A DNA stretch of 50,285 bases from Nanobdellati archaeon (GCA_016204275.1 JACQKZ010000003.1:1-50285); one strand, 5' to 3'. Shown: positions 9,001 to 16,039, counted from the stretch's first letter. Numbers and translations: made by a program. Notes: generated by a model from the letters alone, not told the origin.

Positions 9001-10419
9001 CCTGTTTGTTATTATGTTGAGGCCTGACGCTTCGGGTATTATAATATTTACGTTTGTGTTATTTGTATTCTGCTCCCACGGCGTGTTGTAACCGAAATAT
9101 TGTGCAGTTTTCTGGTATGGGAATGCGGTTTTTGGGTAAGTGTAAGTAACATATAATATCGCGTGCGCAGAATCTGATGTGGCTGCAGAATATGTTACAT
9201 TCAGCCTTACTATCGTGCCATTTGTCAGGCTTGCCTTTGCTTCAGTCAGATTGTATATGACATGATGCTCGCTCATAGTTTCGCCCGGCGAATTCAGCTG
9301 AAATTTTGTGCAGTTAACATCCGCGCTGCCGATCTTTCCGCAGACAAGCGCGCTACCAGCAGTAGTGGCTGTCCACCCGAGCACTGTATGCGCCCAAATC
9401 TGCTGCATTTGTGTGCCCGTTTCGGGCAAAAAGAATATTGTTGACATATTTTTTGTTGCTGTGCTTGGCGTATCGCCGCTGTCTGGCATCGGGTAGGCAA
9501 CAGTCTTTGTAAGCGTGTTTTGGTTTGCCCGCGTATAGTTATAAGTTATAAAAATCTCGCCGCCGATTGGCTCAAAAACCTGGCCGGTATTATTAACTGT
9601 TATTGATTGCTGCTTGTTTACTGCAAAGTTTGTTCCGCTCAGATTAAAAAGAAATTGCGTGTCATAGGAAGCAGATGTTCCGCACTCGATATAAAGCGGT
9701 TTTGCCAAATCCGCACTGTTGCCGCTTATGTTTACATGCAAAAGCGCATCCGCTGTTGTCGCGCAGTCTACCCAGCCGTAAATAGCCGCCCATTGGCTAA
9801 GTATAGATTCATTTTCAGCAATAGTTGTGTTAAAATCCATGTTTATAGATTTAGCCGCTGCAATTGTAGTGTTCCAAGAATAGATTGGAAAAATCGCGGT
9901 GTTTATCTGCGATGGTGATGTGTCATCATATTCGTATGTTACCCATAAAACTGCATTATGCTGGTTTGTTGTCTCGCCTGTTACGCGCACAGATACATTC
10001 AGACCCATAGTTCCGGGCCAGCTGAAGCCTGTTAGGAATGGTGTAACATCTGCATAAACATAAAACGGGTATTCTTCTGCTACAGAGCCAAGATAGTATT
10101 TTGGCTTTGTATTATTTGCCACTGAGCGCTGCGTGCCGTTGACAAGCAGCGTTACATTAACAACCTGTACAGCTGATGCTGACGTAGCAACCGCCCTAAA
10201 TTCTACCCAAGCGCTTCGTATTATCACGTTACTCTCTGGTATTGTTACTAAAGCCGAACTAGAATCCCAAAACGCGTTTGCAGCCACGTCAGACTGGGCA
10301 TTCTGAAGGCGCTGATCGATGAAGTAACCCACTGTTTTAATCTGCTGGCCTGCCTCTGCAAATGGCATGGCAGCTATCAGCGAAAAAATCAATAGCAAAA
10401 TCGCAATTATTAGTTTCAT
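6082..10419 (-). CDS. Giant secreted FG-GAP/VCBS propeller protein with shared C-terminal domain (module 1)
   Basis: 1445 aa. Signal peptide 'LIIAILLLIFSLIAAMPFAEAG'; residues about 25-570 form beta-rich repeats dense in N-x-S/T sequons; an Ig-like domain starts near 573 ('PPSIGSGQANQSQD'). Seven FG-GAP/VCBS blades lie between about 690 and 1060, each with a calcium-loop pattern such as 'GDIDNDGFMD', 'ADFDNDGRLD', 'GDINGDGWPD' and 'ADFTNDSDLD', which fits one closed seven-bladed propeller. A fibronectin-III-like domain ('INFTWNAGSDTETP') follows, then another Ig-like domain near 1196 and the 135-aa terminal domain shared with the 203-aa protein. There is no C-terminal TM or sortase motif, so retention must depend on the terminal domain or a partner. 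It starts inside the stop of the RHH-like gene (ATGA). Confidence 0.85.
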   Translation of the reverse strand: MKLIIAILLLIFSLIAAMPFAEAGQQIKTVGYFIDQRLQNAQSDVAANAFWDSSSALVTIPESNVIIRSAWVEFRAVATSASAVQVVNVTLLVNGTQRSVANNTKPKYYLGSVAEEYPFYVYADVTPFLTGFSWPGTMGLNVSVRVTGETTNQHNAVLWVTYEYDDTSPSQINTAIFPIYSWNTTIAAAKSINMDFNTTIAENESILSQWAAIYGWVDCATTADALLHVNISGNSADLAKPLYIECGTSASYDTQFLFNLSGTNFAVNKQQSITVNNTGQVFEPIGGEIFITYNYTRANQNTLTKTVAYPMPDSGDTPSTATKNMSTIFFLPETGTQMQQIWAHTVLGWTATTAGSALVCGKIGSADVNCTKFQLNSPGETMSEHHVIYNLTEAKASLTNGTIVRLNVTYSAATSDSAHAILYVTYTYPKTAFPYQKTAQYFGYNTPWEQNTNNTNVNIIIPEASGLNIITNRLSSFVYTIAMSNATVNFFNTTTNISDGVSSFVKVIKGNSLIRRTVSMINNDTNLAATGNGTFALISTQTEPQPATLRTGATWINKIFFTYMVFNDSVPPSIGSGQANQSQDIKQNYWINFSAQVTDNNMLSSQWFSLNQSTDKNVNSTAAFFTGNPASGIASNITLITAKPGQKVSWRIYANDTANINSSTGWQNFTISPGLRLNNTFGGNITGLTRSAIATGDIDNDGFMDFVIMGLNLSTTIPSPVTRVYTYGKTSDNLYGMIHNRTWEANITPVGGGALALADFDNDGRLDLIISGQNDTILLPNRKIFVYTNDGTKFVANSTWGANLTPIYNGSIAVGDINGDGWPDAVVSGTAEFFFAAAPLTRHFSWTGVYLNNHTYLNYSATFSRELMGLNYSSIVLADFDNDTRLDLLIAGKKALTNQTGIYTNNGTNFNYNVTFGVNLTNSSTSTLHAADINNDGLMDLIQLIAGRQPQTARVYINNKTALMENATWQANITPLINGNAAFGDINNDGWLDLVAQGFNNATTPAADVQVYLNNNTNFQNNIPFESEITSANHGDIVLADFTNDSDLDLLVTGQTTPAGGRNVTQMYTNDIHLNNTNTQPSPPTTFSTVSNGLNSINFTWNAGSDTETPTGGLYYNLRIGTCTGCQNITSGAYGGAGPSAGGLFGNMQKRQRVSLAIPNDTIYYWYVQTIDTGFARSAWSTEQTYNPTGSSVDTTPPTWDTQAQSANSVSQFGELYLSAQAQDETNLTWAYLVTNETGVWVNWTNKYGSPQQLGGNTTKQLVNFTWANFSLEGGQNIGWYIMLNDSTNNTNVTFIQNFSLLKTVSISIANTPMQFSTLQPGGFNSTGTDAGYNPLPFVINNTGNFAVNITIEADSLFTSILNPSRYFQFKSEVNETNSVRNAAIELIASFLNIPLTGSPVMIANMTNFTDGNDEIRTHINITIPQGEPPANLTSTVTFTAAAAY

Positions 10420-10616
10420 TTAAGCAGCTCCTGGATTTTCTTTTTTATTTTAATATCCAAGCTGGAAAAATCTGGGTTTGCAAGCTCACCTTCCATAAAG
10501 CGCTCAAACCTTTTAGAAGCAACTAGCCCGTTTTTTTCACAATACTTTCTGAACTGTTCGTAAAGTGCACTGTCTAAGAAGAAGGTTACTGCTTTTTTCT
10601 TGCAAGTATTTGAAAT
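10416..10616 (-). CDS. Ribbon-helix-helix-like protein with probable ATT start (module 1)
   Basis: Missing from the ORF track. The frame reads 'ISNTCKKKAVTFFLDSALY' then 'EQFRKYCEKNGLVASKRF' and ends 'IKKKIQELLK', 66 aa, aligning end to end with the 68-aa RHH protein at 4944-5150. Its TGA overlaps the ATG of the giant surface gene (ATGA), strong evidence that it is translated. No ATG, GTG or TTG occurs in frame before residue 41. ATT at 10616 aligns one residue from the paralogue's Met and is preceded by a purine-rich GGGGAGAGG. The start is therefore ATT, or the true start has been lost. Likely operon regulator, by paralogy. Confidence 0.65.
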   Translation of the reverse strand: MSNTCKKKAVTFFLDSALYEQFRKYCEKNGLVASKRFERFMEGELANPDFSSLDIKIKKKIQELLK

Positions 10617-10675
10617 GGCCCGCCTCTCCCCGCTCTTTATATTTATGATTATTTATTTATAAATATATCGTTGCG

Positions 10676-11383
10676 CTAGGAAAATGTAAAATCGTCGATA
10701 AGAAATGAATCCCTGCCATTGTTCGCAGGGAAATTTCCAGTTAGCTTAAACTTAATAAATCTGGTTTGTGGCAGGGTTGTAAAAGTTACGCTTACTTTTT
10801 TCCACTGGCCGGCTTTTTGCGACTGAACAATTGCCAGCCCCGATGCCCAGACAGAAACATTGTCAAAATTTACTAAATCATCTGAGTCCAAGCCTAAAAA
10901 GTTTTCATCAAACTGCTGGAGCTGTACCGTTGCAAAATCGGTATCGCCGCCACTGCGCATATAATTTTCGCTGAATGATACAGTATGTGTGCTATCGGGC
11001 TCAACTGAAATTGTGGCACTTTCTATCCAATTATCTAGTTTTTCGTCCCGGCTAACAAGCTTTGCTGTGTCTACTAGCATAGCATTTCCGTGCACACCTC
11101 TCCCCTGCGCATCTGCAACATAGTAACCTGGATCAGTATCATCAGCATCCGGTGCGTAGAATAAACGATGCTCGTGTTTCAGATAAAAGCCAGCAGGCAT
11201 TTTCACATTATCTGGCCTGCCAGCTTCGAAATCTGCTGAAAACGCGGGCCCGCCCAAAACGGCCAGTCCAGTTATAGCACCACTAGAAATGTTGAAACCT
11301 GCAAACACAACAGCAGATAAAATTATTACAAAGAAAAACGCCATGGCTCTTTGTTTATTATGTTTGTTGGTTTGTCCGGCCAT
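10676..11383 (-). CDS. Secreted protein with CBM-like jelly-roll domain
   Basis: The ATG at 11383 was chosen because a TATA-like TTTTAATA lies about 25 bp upstream, whereas the ATG at 11404 lies inside the expected promoter. A signal/TM segment 'MAFFFVIILSAVVFAGF' precedes one domain of about 190 aa. Its end, 'GQWKKVSVTFTTLPQTRFIKF' to 'DSFLIDDFTFS', has the pattern of carbohydrate-binding-module-like jelly rolls (W-kvs-tf-t ... iDDf). It is paralogous to the C-terminal half of the neighbouring 11452-12546 product, which ends 'YYLDDFSYA'. Function: probably a glycan-binding or matrix component; the family assignment is tentative. Confidence 0.7.
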   Translation of the reverse strand: MAGQTNKHNKQRAMAFFFVIILSAVVFAGFNISSGAITGLAVLGGPAFSADFEAGRPDNVKMPAGFYLKHEHRLFYAPDADDTDPGYYVADAQGRGVHGNAMLVDTAKLVSRDEKLDNWIESATISVEPDSTHTVSFSENYMRSGGDTDFATVQLQQFDENFLGLDSDDLVNFDNVSVWASGLAIVQSQKAGQWKKVSVTFTTLPQTRFIKFKLTGNFPANNGRDSFLIDDFTFS

Positions 11384-11451
11384 ACAAACATTAGTGCGGC
11401 GCATATTAAAAGTGTTGCTGTTCCATCAAAAAAACAAAAATACTCGTACAG

Positions 11452-12546
11452 CTATGCATACGAAAAGTCATCCAGATAGTACACGTCCTGGCCGACATTG
11501 TTAAGGTTGTACTGCTGGAAAGCCAGTTTTGCCTGTGTTGCACTTGCATCTGTTGTCAGCGTTGCTGTAACCTTGAGCCAGCCATTGCCTGCGGCCGCGC
11601 TGGAGACTGTAACGTAATCGCGTATGCTTACCGCTTCAATGGCATTAAAATTTATCAAATCGCCGGTTTGCCCAAGGAAGTTATTCGCATCATCTAGCTC
11701 ATAATAATAAATAATGCCAAAATCAGTTGAATCCTTGTTTGGCAGGTATTTTGTGTAGAATGTGAAAGTATATTGCCTGCTGCCATTCACTGCGAATGCG
11801 CCAGTTTCAAGCCATGTGTCCGAACTGAACACTTCTGGATGCATTATCGTAGCATTGAACTTCAAGCTGTGCAACAACGTAAAAGCAGTATCCTGTGAAT
11901 AAACGTCGTACGGTGAATCCGCTAAATCATCTGCATTAAATGTTTCAAACGTATTTTTTAAATAAACTCCGAGCGGCATACTTGTTTTACTTGCCCGCGG
12001 CAGTTCAAAATTGTTTGAGTACTGGCCTATCGGATTGCCGACCGGCGCGTAGGTAGAAAAATGATCAACGACTGCCCATACGTAATGTTTTTTCTTGTTA
12101 ACGCCGGCATTCAGCGGCACTATCCAGTTATTAGCAGCGCTATCCCAGAAATTTAATTTCAACGAACTTTCAGACACATAATTTTTCAGTTTCGCAGGAT
12201 CATATTTTACCCGAATTTCTGCGTGATCGAATGGCTTGTCTGCTTTTATATCAAAAAATTTGTCAAGCCCGCCATATGTTCCGTCCCTATTAGGATCGAT
12301 TATTGTTGGATCTATTATTGGTTTTATAGTTACATTCAGTTTCTGTGCTGCCCAAACATAAACCGTAACGCCGAGAGTGGTATTGCTAAATGTATATTTA
12401 CTTAATGTTATAGCGGACGCTGATGTGCTCGAAGTGCTAAAATCTGCATCACTATTATCATCTTTATCTTCTTTTGCAATAGCAACAGAGCTAACTAGTA
12501 ACAACGCAGTTAAAAATATCCCGAACAGAAACAGTGCTTTTCCCAT
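11452..12546 (-). CDS. Secreted two-domain surface protein with CBM-like C-terminus
   Basis: The ATG at 12546 ('MGKALFLFGIFLTALLLVSS') gives a normal signal peptide; the GTG at 12555 is an alternative. The N-terminal half carries 'FDHAEIRVKYDPAKL' and 'VVDHFSTYAPVG', the same surface-protein module found in the 371-aa protein at 1866. The C-terminal half (about 175-364) is the jelly-roll-like domain shared with the next gene, ending 'DVYYLDDFSYA'. It lies at the head of the surface cluster behind a TTTTTTTAAATAGC promoter element. It lacks a C-terminal TM. The exact ligand is unknown. Confidence 0.72.
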   Translation of the reverse strand: MGKALFLFGIFLTALLLVSSVAIAKEDKDDNSDADFSTSSTSASAITLSKYTFSNTTLGVTVYVWAAQKLNVTIKPIIDPTIIDPNRDGTYGGLDKFFDIKADKPFDHAEIRVKYDPAKLKNYVSESSLKLNFWDSAANNWIVPLNAGVNKKKHYVWAVVDHFSTYAPVGNPIGQYSNNFELPRASKTSMPLGVYLKNTFETFNADDLADSPYDVYSQDTAFTLLHSLKFNATIMHPEVFSSDTWLETGAFAVNGSRQYTFTFYTKYLPNKDSTDFGIIYYYELDDANNFLGQTGDLINFNAIEAVSIRDYVTVSSAAAGNGWLKVTATLTTDASATQAKLAFQQYNLNNVGQDVYYLDDFSYA

Positions 12547-12593
12547 GCTTACCACTTAAAACATTATATGTGCTATTTAAAAAAATTTATTTG

Positions 12594-13319
12594 CTAGCCA
12601 ATATACTGAGTTGTCTCGCTTTTCTGCTTTTGTATGTCCGTTGCCTGCTTTGCCTGTTCAAGCAGGCCCTTAATCTGATCTTCTATCTCCGCAGCGCGCT
12701 TGAGAAGCGGGGCAGAGTCAATATCTAAGCCAAGATATTTGTCAAGAACCTGAATTATTTTTGCTGCCGCGCGGTTGTCGGGCAGCTTGCCCTGTGCCTC
12801 TGCAAAAATAAAGGATGCCTTGATTTCCTTGTCTAGCTTGTCAAGCAATGCACCTGACACGCCTAGCACGATGCCGTCCTTCAGCGGAAACGCACCCGAG
12901 GACTGCAGCATTTTTCCCCTAGCCTCATCGTTTGAAAAAAAGTATGCATCCGGCTCTTCCTTCTCGGATTCTGGCGAGCCGATGCCTTCTATCGAAATAA
13001 TTTCCTTTGCATTTAATTTTTTATAAAGGAATAATATCGCATCTGCAATCTCCCACTCTATGTTTGAAACGCCGGCTATCGCTTCCAAAATTACTAGGTT
13101 ATATTTTTCGTTGTAGAGAATATCTATTGGCTGGATTACGCGCTTGCCGTGCACGATCGCCATCGGCGCTAGCGCGGGACTCCAGATTCTTCCGATTTGT
13201 TTTAGCTTCAGGTGATCAACTAAATACTCAACTGCAATTGTTGAGACAAATCCGAAGCCTGGAAAGCCTTCTATAATTGTAGCCTTCTGTGGTTTCTCAT
13301 TGAGTTCTATCTTCATCAT
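12594..13319 (-). CDS. PAC2 family protein (proteasome-assembly-chaperone-like)
   Basis: 241 aa beginning 'MMKIELNEKPQKATIIEGFPGFGFVS'; the 'GFPGFG' loop and following 'EYLVDHLKL' are typical of archaeal PAC2/COG2047 ATP-grasp-associated proteins. The C-terminus is a charged coiled coil ('RAAEIEDQIKGLLEQAKQ'). Family members are proposed proteasome-assembly chaperones, but the function in archaea is not established. The ATG lies 1 nt after the stop of a 25-codon upstream ORF that duplicates its own N-terminus. The promoter spacing fits the upstream ORF rather than this start (see 13321-13398). Confidence 0.85.
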   Translation of the reverse strand: MMKIELNEKPQKATIIEGFPGFGFVSTIAVEYLVDHLKLKQIGRIWSPALAPMAIVHGKRVIQPIDILYNEKYNLVILEAIAGVSNIEWEIADAILFLYKKLNAKEIISIEGIGSPESEKEEPDAYFFSNDEARGKMLQSSGAFPLKDGIVLGVSGALLDKLDKEIKASFIFAEAQGKLPDNRAAAKIIQVLDKYLGLDIDSAPLLKRAAEIEDQIKGLLEQAKQATDIQKQKSETTQYIG

Positions 13320-13320
13320 C

Positions 13321-13398
13321 TTATTTTAAACCCCTGCGAACCGAGATTCGCAAAAGCGCAAGCTTTTGTGTTTTCTCATTGAGCTCTATTTTCATCAT
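13321..13398 (-). repeat. 5'-end duplication of the PAC2 gene with fold-back hairpins; 25-codon upstream ORF
   Basis: Reading minus, the first ~38 nt of the PAC2 gene occur twice: here (from 13398) and at the real start (13319), with only a few mismatches. The upstream copy encodes 'MMKIELNEKTQK', then unrelated residues and TAA one base before the real ATG. Between the copies lie two hairpins: CAAAAGC-ttgc-GCTTTTG, whose left arm is gene sequence and right arm its inverted copy, and TGCGAA-tctcgg-TTCGCA. A TATA element (TTTTAAAA) near 13430 is spaced for a leaderless start at 13398, so the copy occupies the ancestral start position. Confidence 0.75.
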
Positions 13399-13540
13399 GG
13401 CCAATTGTATTTAGTGCTGTGGCTTTTAAAATATATGCTTCTATTTTAACTATTGTTTAAACCAAACAGTTTAGTCAAAAATATATAATGTAGCAAACAA
13501 TTACCGAAAGTTTTATAAATACATATTACTATTACTTTGT

Positions 13541-13604
13541 AGTGATTTTTGGCGCAAGCCAGATCTCACACCTCCAACTCGGGCTCGCGCAAGCGGGCCC
13601 TTTT
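13541..13604 (+). ncRNA. Candidate small structured RNA with two GCAA-capped hairpins
   Basis: A GC-rich island in an AT-rich 310-bp gap. TTTTATAAAT at 13511-13520 puts the transcription start near 13541. Hairpin 1 (13542-13569) pairs GTGA/TCAC and TGGC/GCCA around a GCAA tetraloop; hairpin 2 (13581-13600) pairs GGGCTCGC with GCGGGCCC (one G-U) around another GCAA tetraloop and is followed by TTTT. This may be a free small RNA with terminator or a structured 5' leader of the gene at 13632. It does not match tRNA, C/D or H/ACA consensus that I can see. Confidence 0.5.
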
Positions 13605-13631
13605 AATACTAATAAATAAGTGTAGAAACAA

Positions 13632-13979
13632 ATGGCCCAAGCAGATTATACGTCACCGCCCGGAACACCACCCTTTTCACAACGAACACCTAGCGGCGTC
13701 TTGAGTTATGTTTTACAGGCATTAGAGGCTAACGGTACACTAAATCCACGAGAAACAGAAAGACTTAGTGTTTTAGACAGTTGGGGCGCTCGCTCAGTAA
13801 CAGCTAAAGGCTTACACTTCAGTGTCCTTAACGACGGAGATGGCTGTCACATAGGCACAGTTGACACTAGTTTGCCAGAAGAGGACCAAATTCCGCATGC
13901 AATTTATGACGGCGAACTCCCGAGAACGCAAGCAGAAGCAAATGGTCTTGTGGCCATGATTGCTATAGCCTGTGCATGA
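13632..13979 (+). CDS. Hypothetical small protein
   Basis: 115 aa, soluble, no signal or TM. It begins 'MAQADYTSPPGTPPFSQRTP', a proline-rich disordered start, followed by a compact alpha/beta region ('GVLSYVLQALEANGTLNPRE', 'LHFSVLNDGDGCHIGTVDTS'). I recognise no family. It sits alone between the candidate small RNA and another orphan gene. An AT-rich TATA-like element (AATAAATAAG) lies 15-25 bp upstream. Translation of the leader RNA at 13541 may be connected with it. Confidence 0.55.
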   Translation: MAQADYTSPPGTPPFSQRTPSGVLSYVLQALEANGTLNPRETERLSVLDSWGARSVTAKGLHFSVLNDGDGCHIGTVDTSLPEEDQIPHAIYDGELPRTQAEANGLVAMIAIACA

Positions 13980-14067
13980 TTTCCCAAAACATTTATAAAC
14001 CGCATTTATGTTTTTAACAATTCACATTAAGCGCAAAGTTCTTAAATTGTTGCAATCCGCCTTTATC

Positions 14068-14814
14068 ATGCGCCCGTTGTCGGACATATTCGCTTTTTTA
14101 GAAACTACACAAAGAGAGCTTTCGCACCTGCTGGCCGCGCCGATCGAATCAAAAATCAGTGTTAAAAACGGCGCAATAGAAACAAAATCACACTTGGTGA
14201 GCGCAGGCGCAAATTATATTTTGCTTTACGACAGATACGATTTTGAAAATGGTAAAAAACAATACCTGCAACGGGTCCGCCCGACAGTGCCATGTAACAT
14301 AAGGCAATTGCCTTTTGAAAATGCGAGAAAAATTGAGGCGGGGCTGTTTGGCTTGCTTGTGCACTTTTCAATTATTGCGTCTACAGCCAGCCGCCTTGGC
14401 CCTGCCTATGTTATGGGCGCGGAAATACAATACAATAATTCCGAATTCGGGATTAGTTGCTGTTCTGCCTCTGATGACAGCAAGCTGAGCCTATGCCAGC
14501 TACACAGAAATACTAAATTAAAACAATTTCCTTTGGGCCTGCCGAACACCCACTTATCGCATATCCCGGGCGCAAAAGAAGTTCCAAAACAATTCGAAGA
14601 TATTCTCAAAAGCCTCGATACAGATGAAACTGTTATGATCGATCCAATGTACAACTGCGTGCTTTTTACGCGCCAGATAAAAGCTGACACAAAAACAACC
14701 CTTTCCGAATATTTTAGCAAATCCTCGCATGTGTCCGATGCGGCAGTTAAGGTAATTGACGATATGTGTGAAGAGCTTCTGGCAGGCAAGGCAAGCAAAT
14801 ACACTGCACCTTAG
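14068..14814 (+). CDS. Hypothetical protein
   Basis: About 248 aa from 'MRPLSDIFAFLETTQRELSHLL'. The longer track start (14008) is only 9 bp after the TATA box TTTATAAA at 13992, which would place it upstream of the transcription start, so the next ATG is preferred. Soluble mixed alpha/beta, with conserved-looking 'FENARKIEAGLFGLLVHFS' and 'MIDPMYNCVLFTRQIKADT'. No known motif or family recognised. Flanked by an orphan gene and the 5S rRNA gene; probably lineage-specific. Confidence 0.6.
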   Translation: MRPLSDIFAFLETTQRELSHLLAAPIESKISVKNGAIETKSHLVSAGANYILLYDRYDFENGKKQYLQRVRPTVPCNIRQLPFENARKIEAGLFGLLVHFSIIASTASRLGPAYVMGAEIQYNNSEFGISCCSASDDSKLSLCQLHRNTKLKQFPLGLPNTHLSHIPGAKEVPKQFEDILKSLDTDETVMIDPMYNCVLFTRQIKADTKTTLSEYFSKSSHVSDAAVKVIDDMCEELLAGKASKYTAP

Positions 14815-14833
14815 AAACCGTTCTTATAAAAAC

Positions 14834-14842
14834 CTTTATAAA
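14834..14842 (+). promoter_or_regulatory. TATA box of 5S rRNA gene
   Basis: CTTTATAAA lies about 25 bp before the predicted 5' end of the 5S rRNA, the normal archaeal TATA position. Confidence 0.65.
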
Positions 14843-14861
14843 CCAATTATTTGAGATTTGA

Positions 14862-14979
14862 CTGCTAGCGGTCAAAGTGGCAGGGCAACACCCGTTCCCT
14901 TTTCGAACACGGAAGTTAAGCCTGCCAACGTTTTGGTTTGTACTGCGTCGTACGCGGGAATACCAGAGAGCTGCTGGCA
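14862..14979 (+). rRNA. rrf: 5S ribosomal RNA
   Basis: The universal 5S core is present: 'ACACCCGTTCCC', 'CGAACACGGAAGTTAAGCC' and 'GGTTTGTACTGC'. The ends pair as helix I: 5' GCTAGCGG (from 14864) with 3' CTGCTGGC (to 14978). Length about 115-118 nt fits the family. No 16S or 23S gene is in the window, so the 5S gene is unlinked, as in several DPANN and other archaea. Confidence 0.93.
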
Positions 14980-15017
14980 TTCAATACTTTTTTATACGCT
15001 GATAGTTATCACAAACC

Positions 15018-15278
15018 ATGGGAAAGGCTGGCCTGGCATTCGTTCTGCTGATTGTACTTGTGGCCAGCGCTATCTATGTAACTGGCCTCGGGGACGACTT
15101 GATGCGAATAACCGGAAACGCTATCAAAGAAAAAGTTCTTGACAAATTACAGAGCGTGGAAAATACCGCAGAAAAAAATCTTGGAAATACAATCGGCGGC
15201 GACAAAATAAAAATCAACCTGACAAACCCGTTGACCGGCGATGCGATAGAATATTCGTGCGAGAAGGGAATAAAATGA
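15018..15278 (+). CDS. Small single-pass membrane protein
   Basis: 86 aa: TM/signal helix 'GLAFVLLIVLVASAIYVTGLG' at residues 5-25, then an amphipathic helix ('KEKVLDKLQSVENTAEKNL') and a short tail with a cysteine. It resembles in layout, not clearly in sequence, the small protein at 49210-49542 (both start 'MGKA'). TATA (TTTTTATAC) about 22 bp upstream implies a leaderless start. It overlaps the following methyltransferase by ATGA. Confidence 0.6.
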   Translation: MGKAGLAFVLLIVLVASAIYVTGLGDDLMRITGNAIKEKVLDKLQSVENTAEKNLGNTIGGDKIKINLTNPLTGDAIEYSCEKGIK

Positions 15279-16039
15279 AAAGATCGATTAGAAATCCAGC
15301 TTTCTGGACACAAGCATTTTTATATAAAAGAAAAGAAAAAAGAAAACTTATTGGTAAAAATCCTGAGAAAATTTTCTTGGATTTGGTTGTAAAAAATCTC
15401 AGCAAAACAAAAAGTTTATTAGACATTGGGACTGGCTTGGGCAAAACGCCGATTTCACTTGCCAAACATACAAAAGATGCCTGGGGCATTGATCCAGCAC
15501 GCAAACTGATAAATTATGCAAAATTACGTGCCAAAAAATTACACATTAAAAATATACATTTTGAAGTTGCGGACGGTCGTAACCTGCCATTTGAAAAAGA
15601 AAAATTTGATATTGTGATAAGCCAGCGCGGGCCAGTCACAGATAATGTTGGATTTGCGCGCGAGGCATTCCGGGTTTTGAAAAAAGGCGGTCAACTCATA
15701 GAAATTACAATCGGCGAGCAAGATAAAGAAAACATAAAAAGAACTTTTGGGCGTGGGCAAAATTACTATGGATTGATAAACAAAGTTAGCAGCGCAAAAA
15801 ATAAAAAACAATTATTAAAAAAAGCTGGATTTAGAAAAATAAAAACAAGATATTACAATCTCACGGAATATTTCGCTGCAAAACATGATTTGATCCTGCG
15901 CTTATTGAGGACGCCGATAATACCAAACTTTAATCTCAAAAAAGATTATAAACTTATAAACAAAGTTATTAATAAGTATTCTACCACGAAAGGTATTAAA
16001 ACAAATGCGCATAGGCTGATTATTATCGCTAAAAAATGA
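15275..16039 (+). CDS. Class I SAM-dependent methyltransferase
   Basis: The ATG at 15275 was chosen (ATGA overlap with the preceding stop) rather than the GTG at 15257. About 254 aa. Rossmann motif I 'LLDIGTGLGKTPISLAKHT', acidic motif II 'AWGIDPARKLI', 'VADGRNLPFEKEKFDIVISQ' and 'FRVLKKGGQLIEITIGE' identify a class I methyltransferase. The basic, Lys-rich N- and C-termini suggest a nucleic acid or ribosome substrate, but that is inference. It is followed by rnp4 with another ATGA overlap. Confidence 0.82.
   Translation: MKRSIRNPAFWTQAFLYKRKEKRKLIGKNPEKIFLDLVVKNLSKTKSLLDIGTGLGKTPISLAKHTKDAWGIDPARKLINYAKLRAKKLHIKNIHFEVADGRNLPFEKEKFDIVISQRGPVTDNVGFAREAFRVLKKGGQLIEITIGEQDKENIKRTFGRGQNYYGLINKVSSAKNKKQLLKKAGFRKIKTRYYNLTEYFAAKHDLILRLLRTPIIPNFNLKKDYKLINKVINKYSTTKGIKTNAHRLIIIAKK

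Noticed and set aside
9294-9500. ORFs within the giant surface gene on either strand (9294, 9308, 8255 and similar)
   Set aside because: The 1445-aa frame is continuous with clear domain repeats; these are other-frame shadows.
13541-13604. tRNA, C/D-box or H/ACA RNA interpretation of the structured island
   Set aside because: No TPsiC-like GTTCGA, no paired C and D boxes, and no single long hairpin with an ACA at the right distance.
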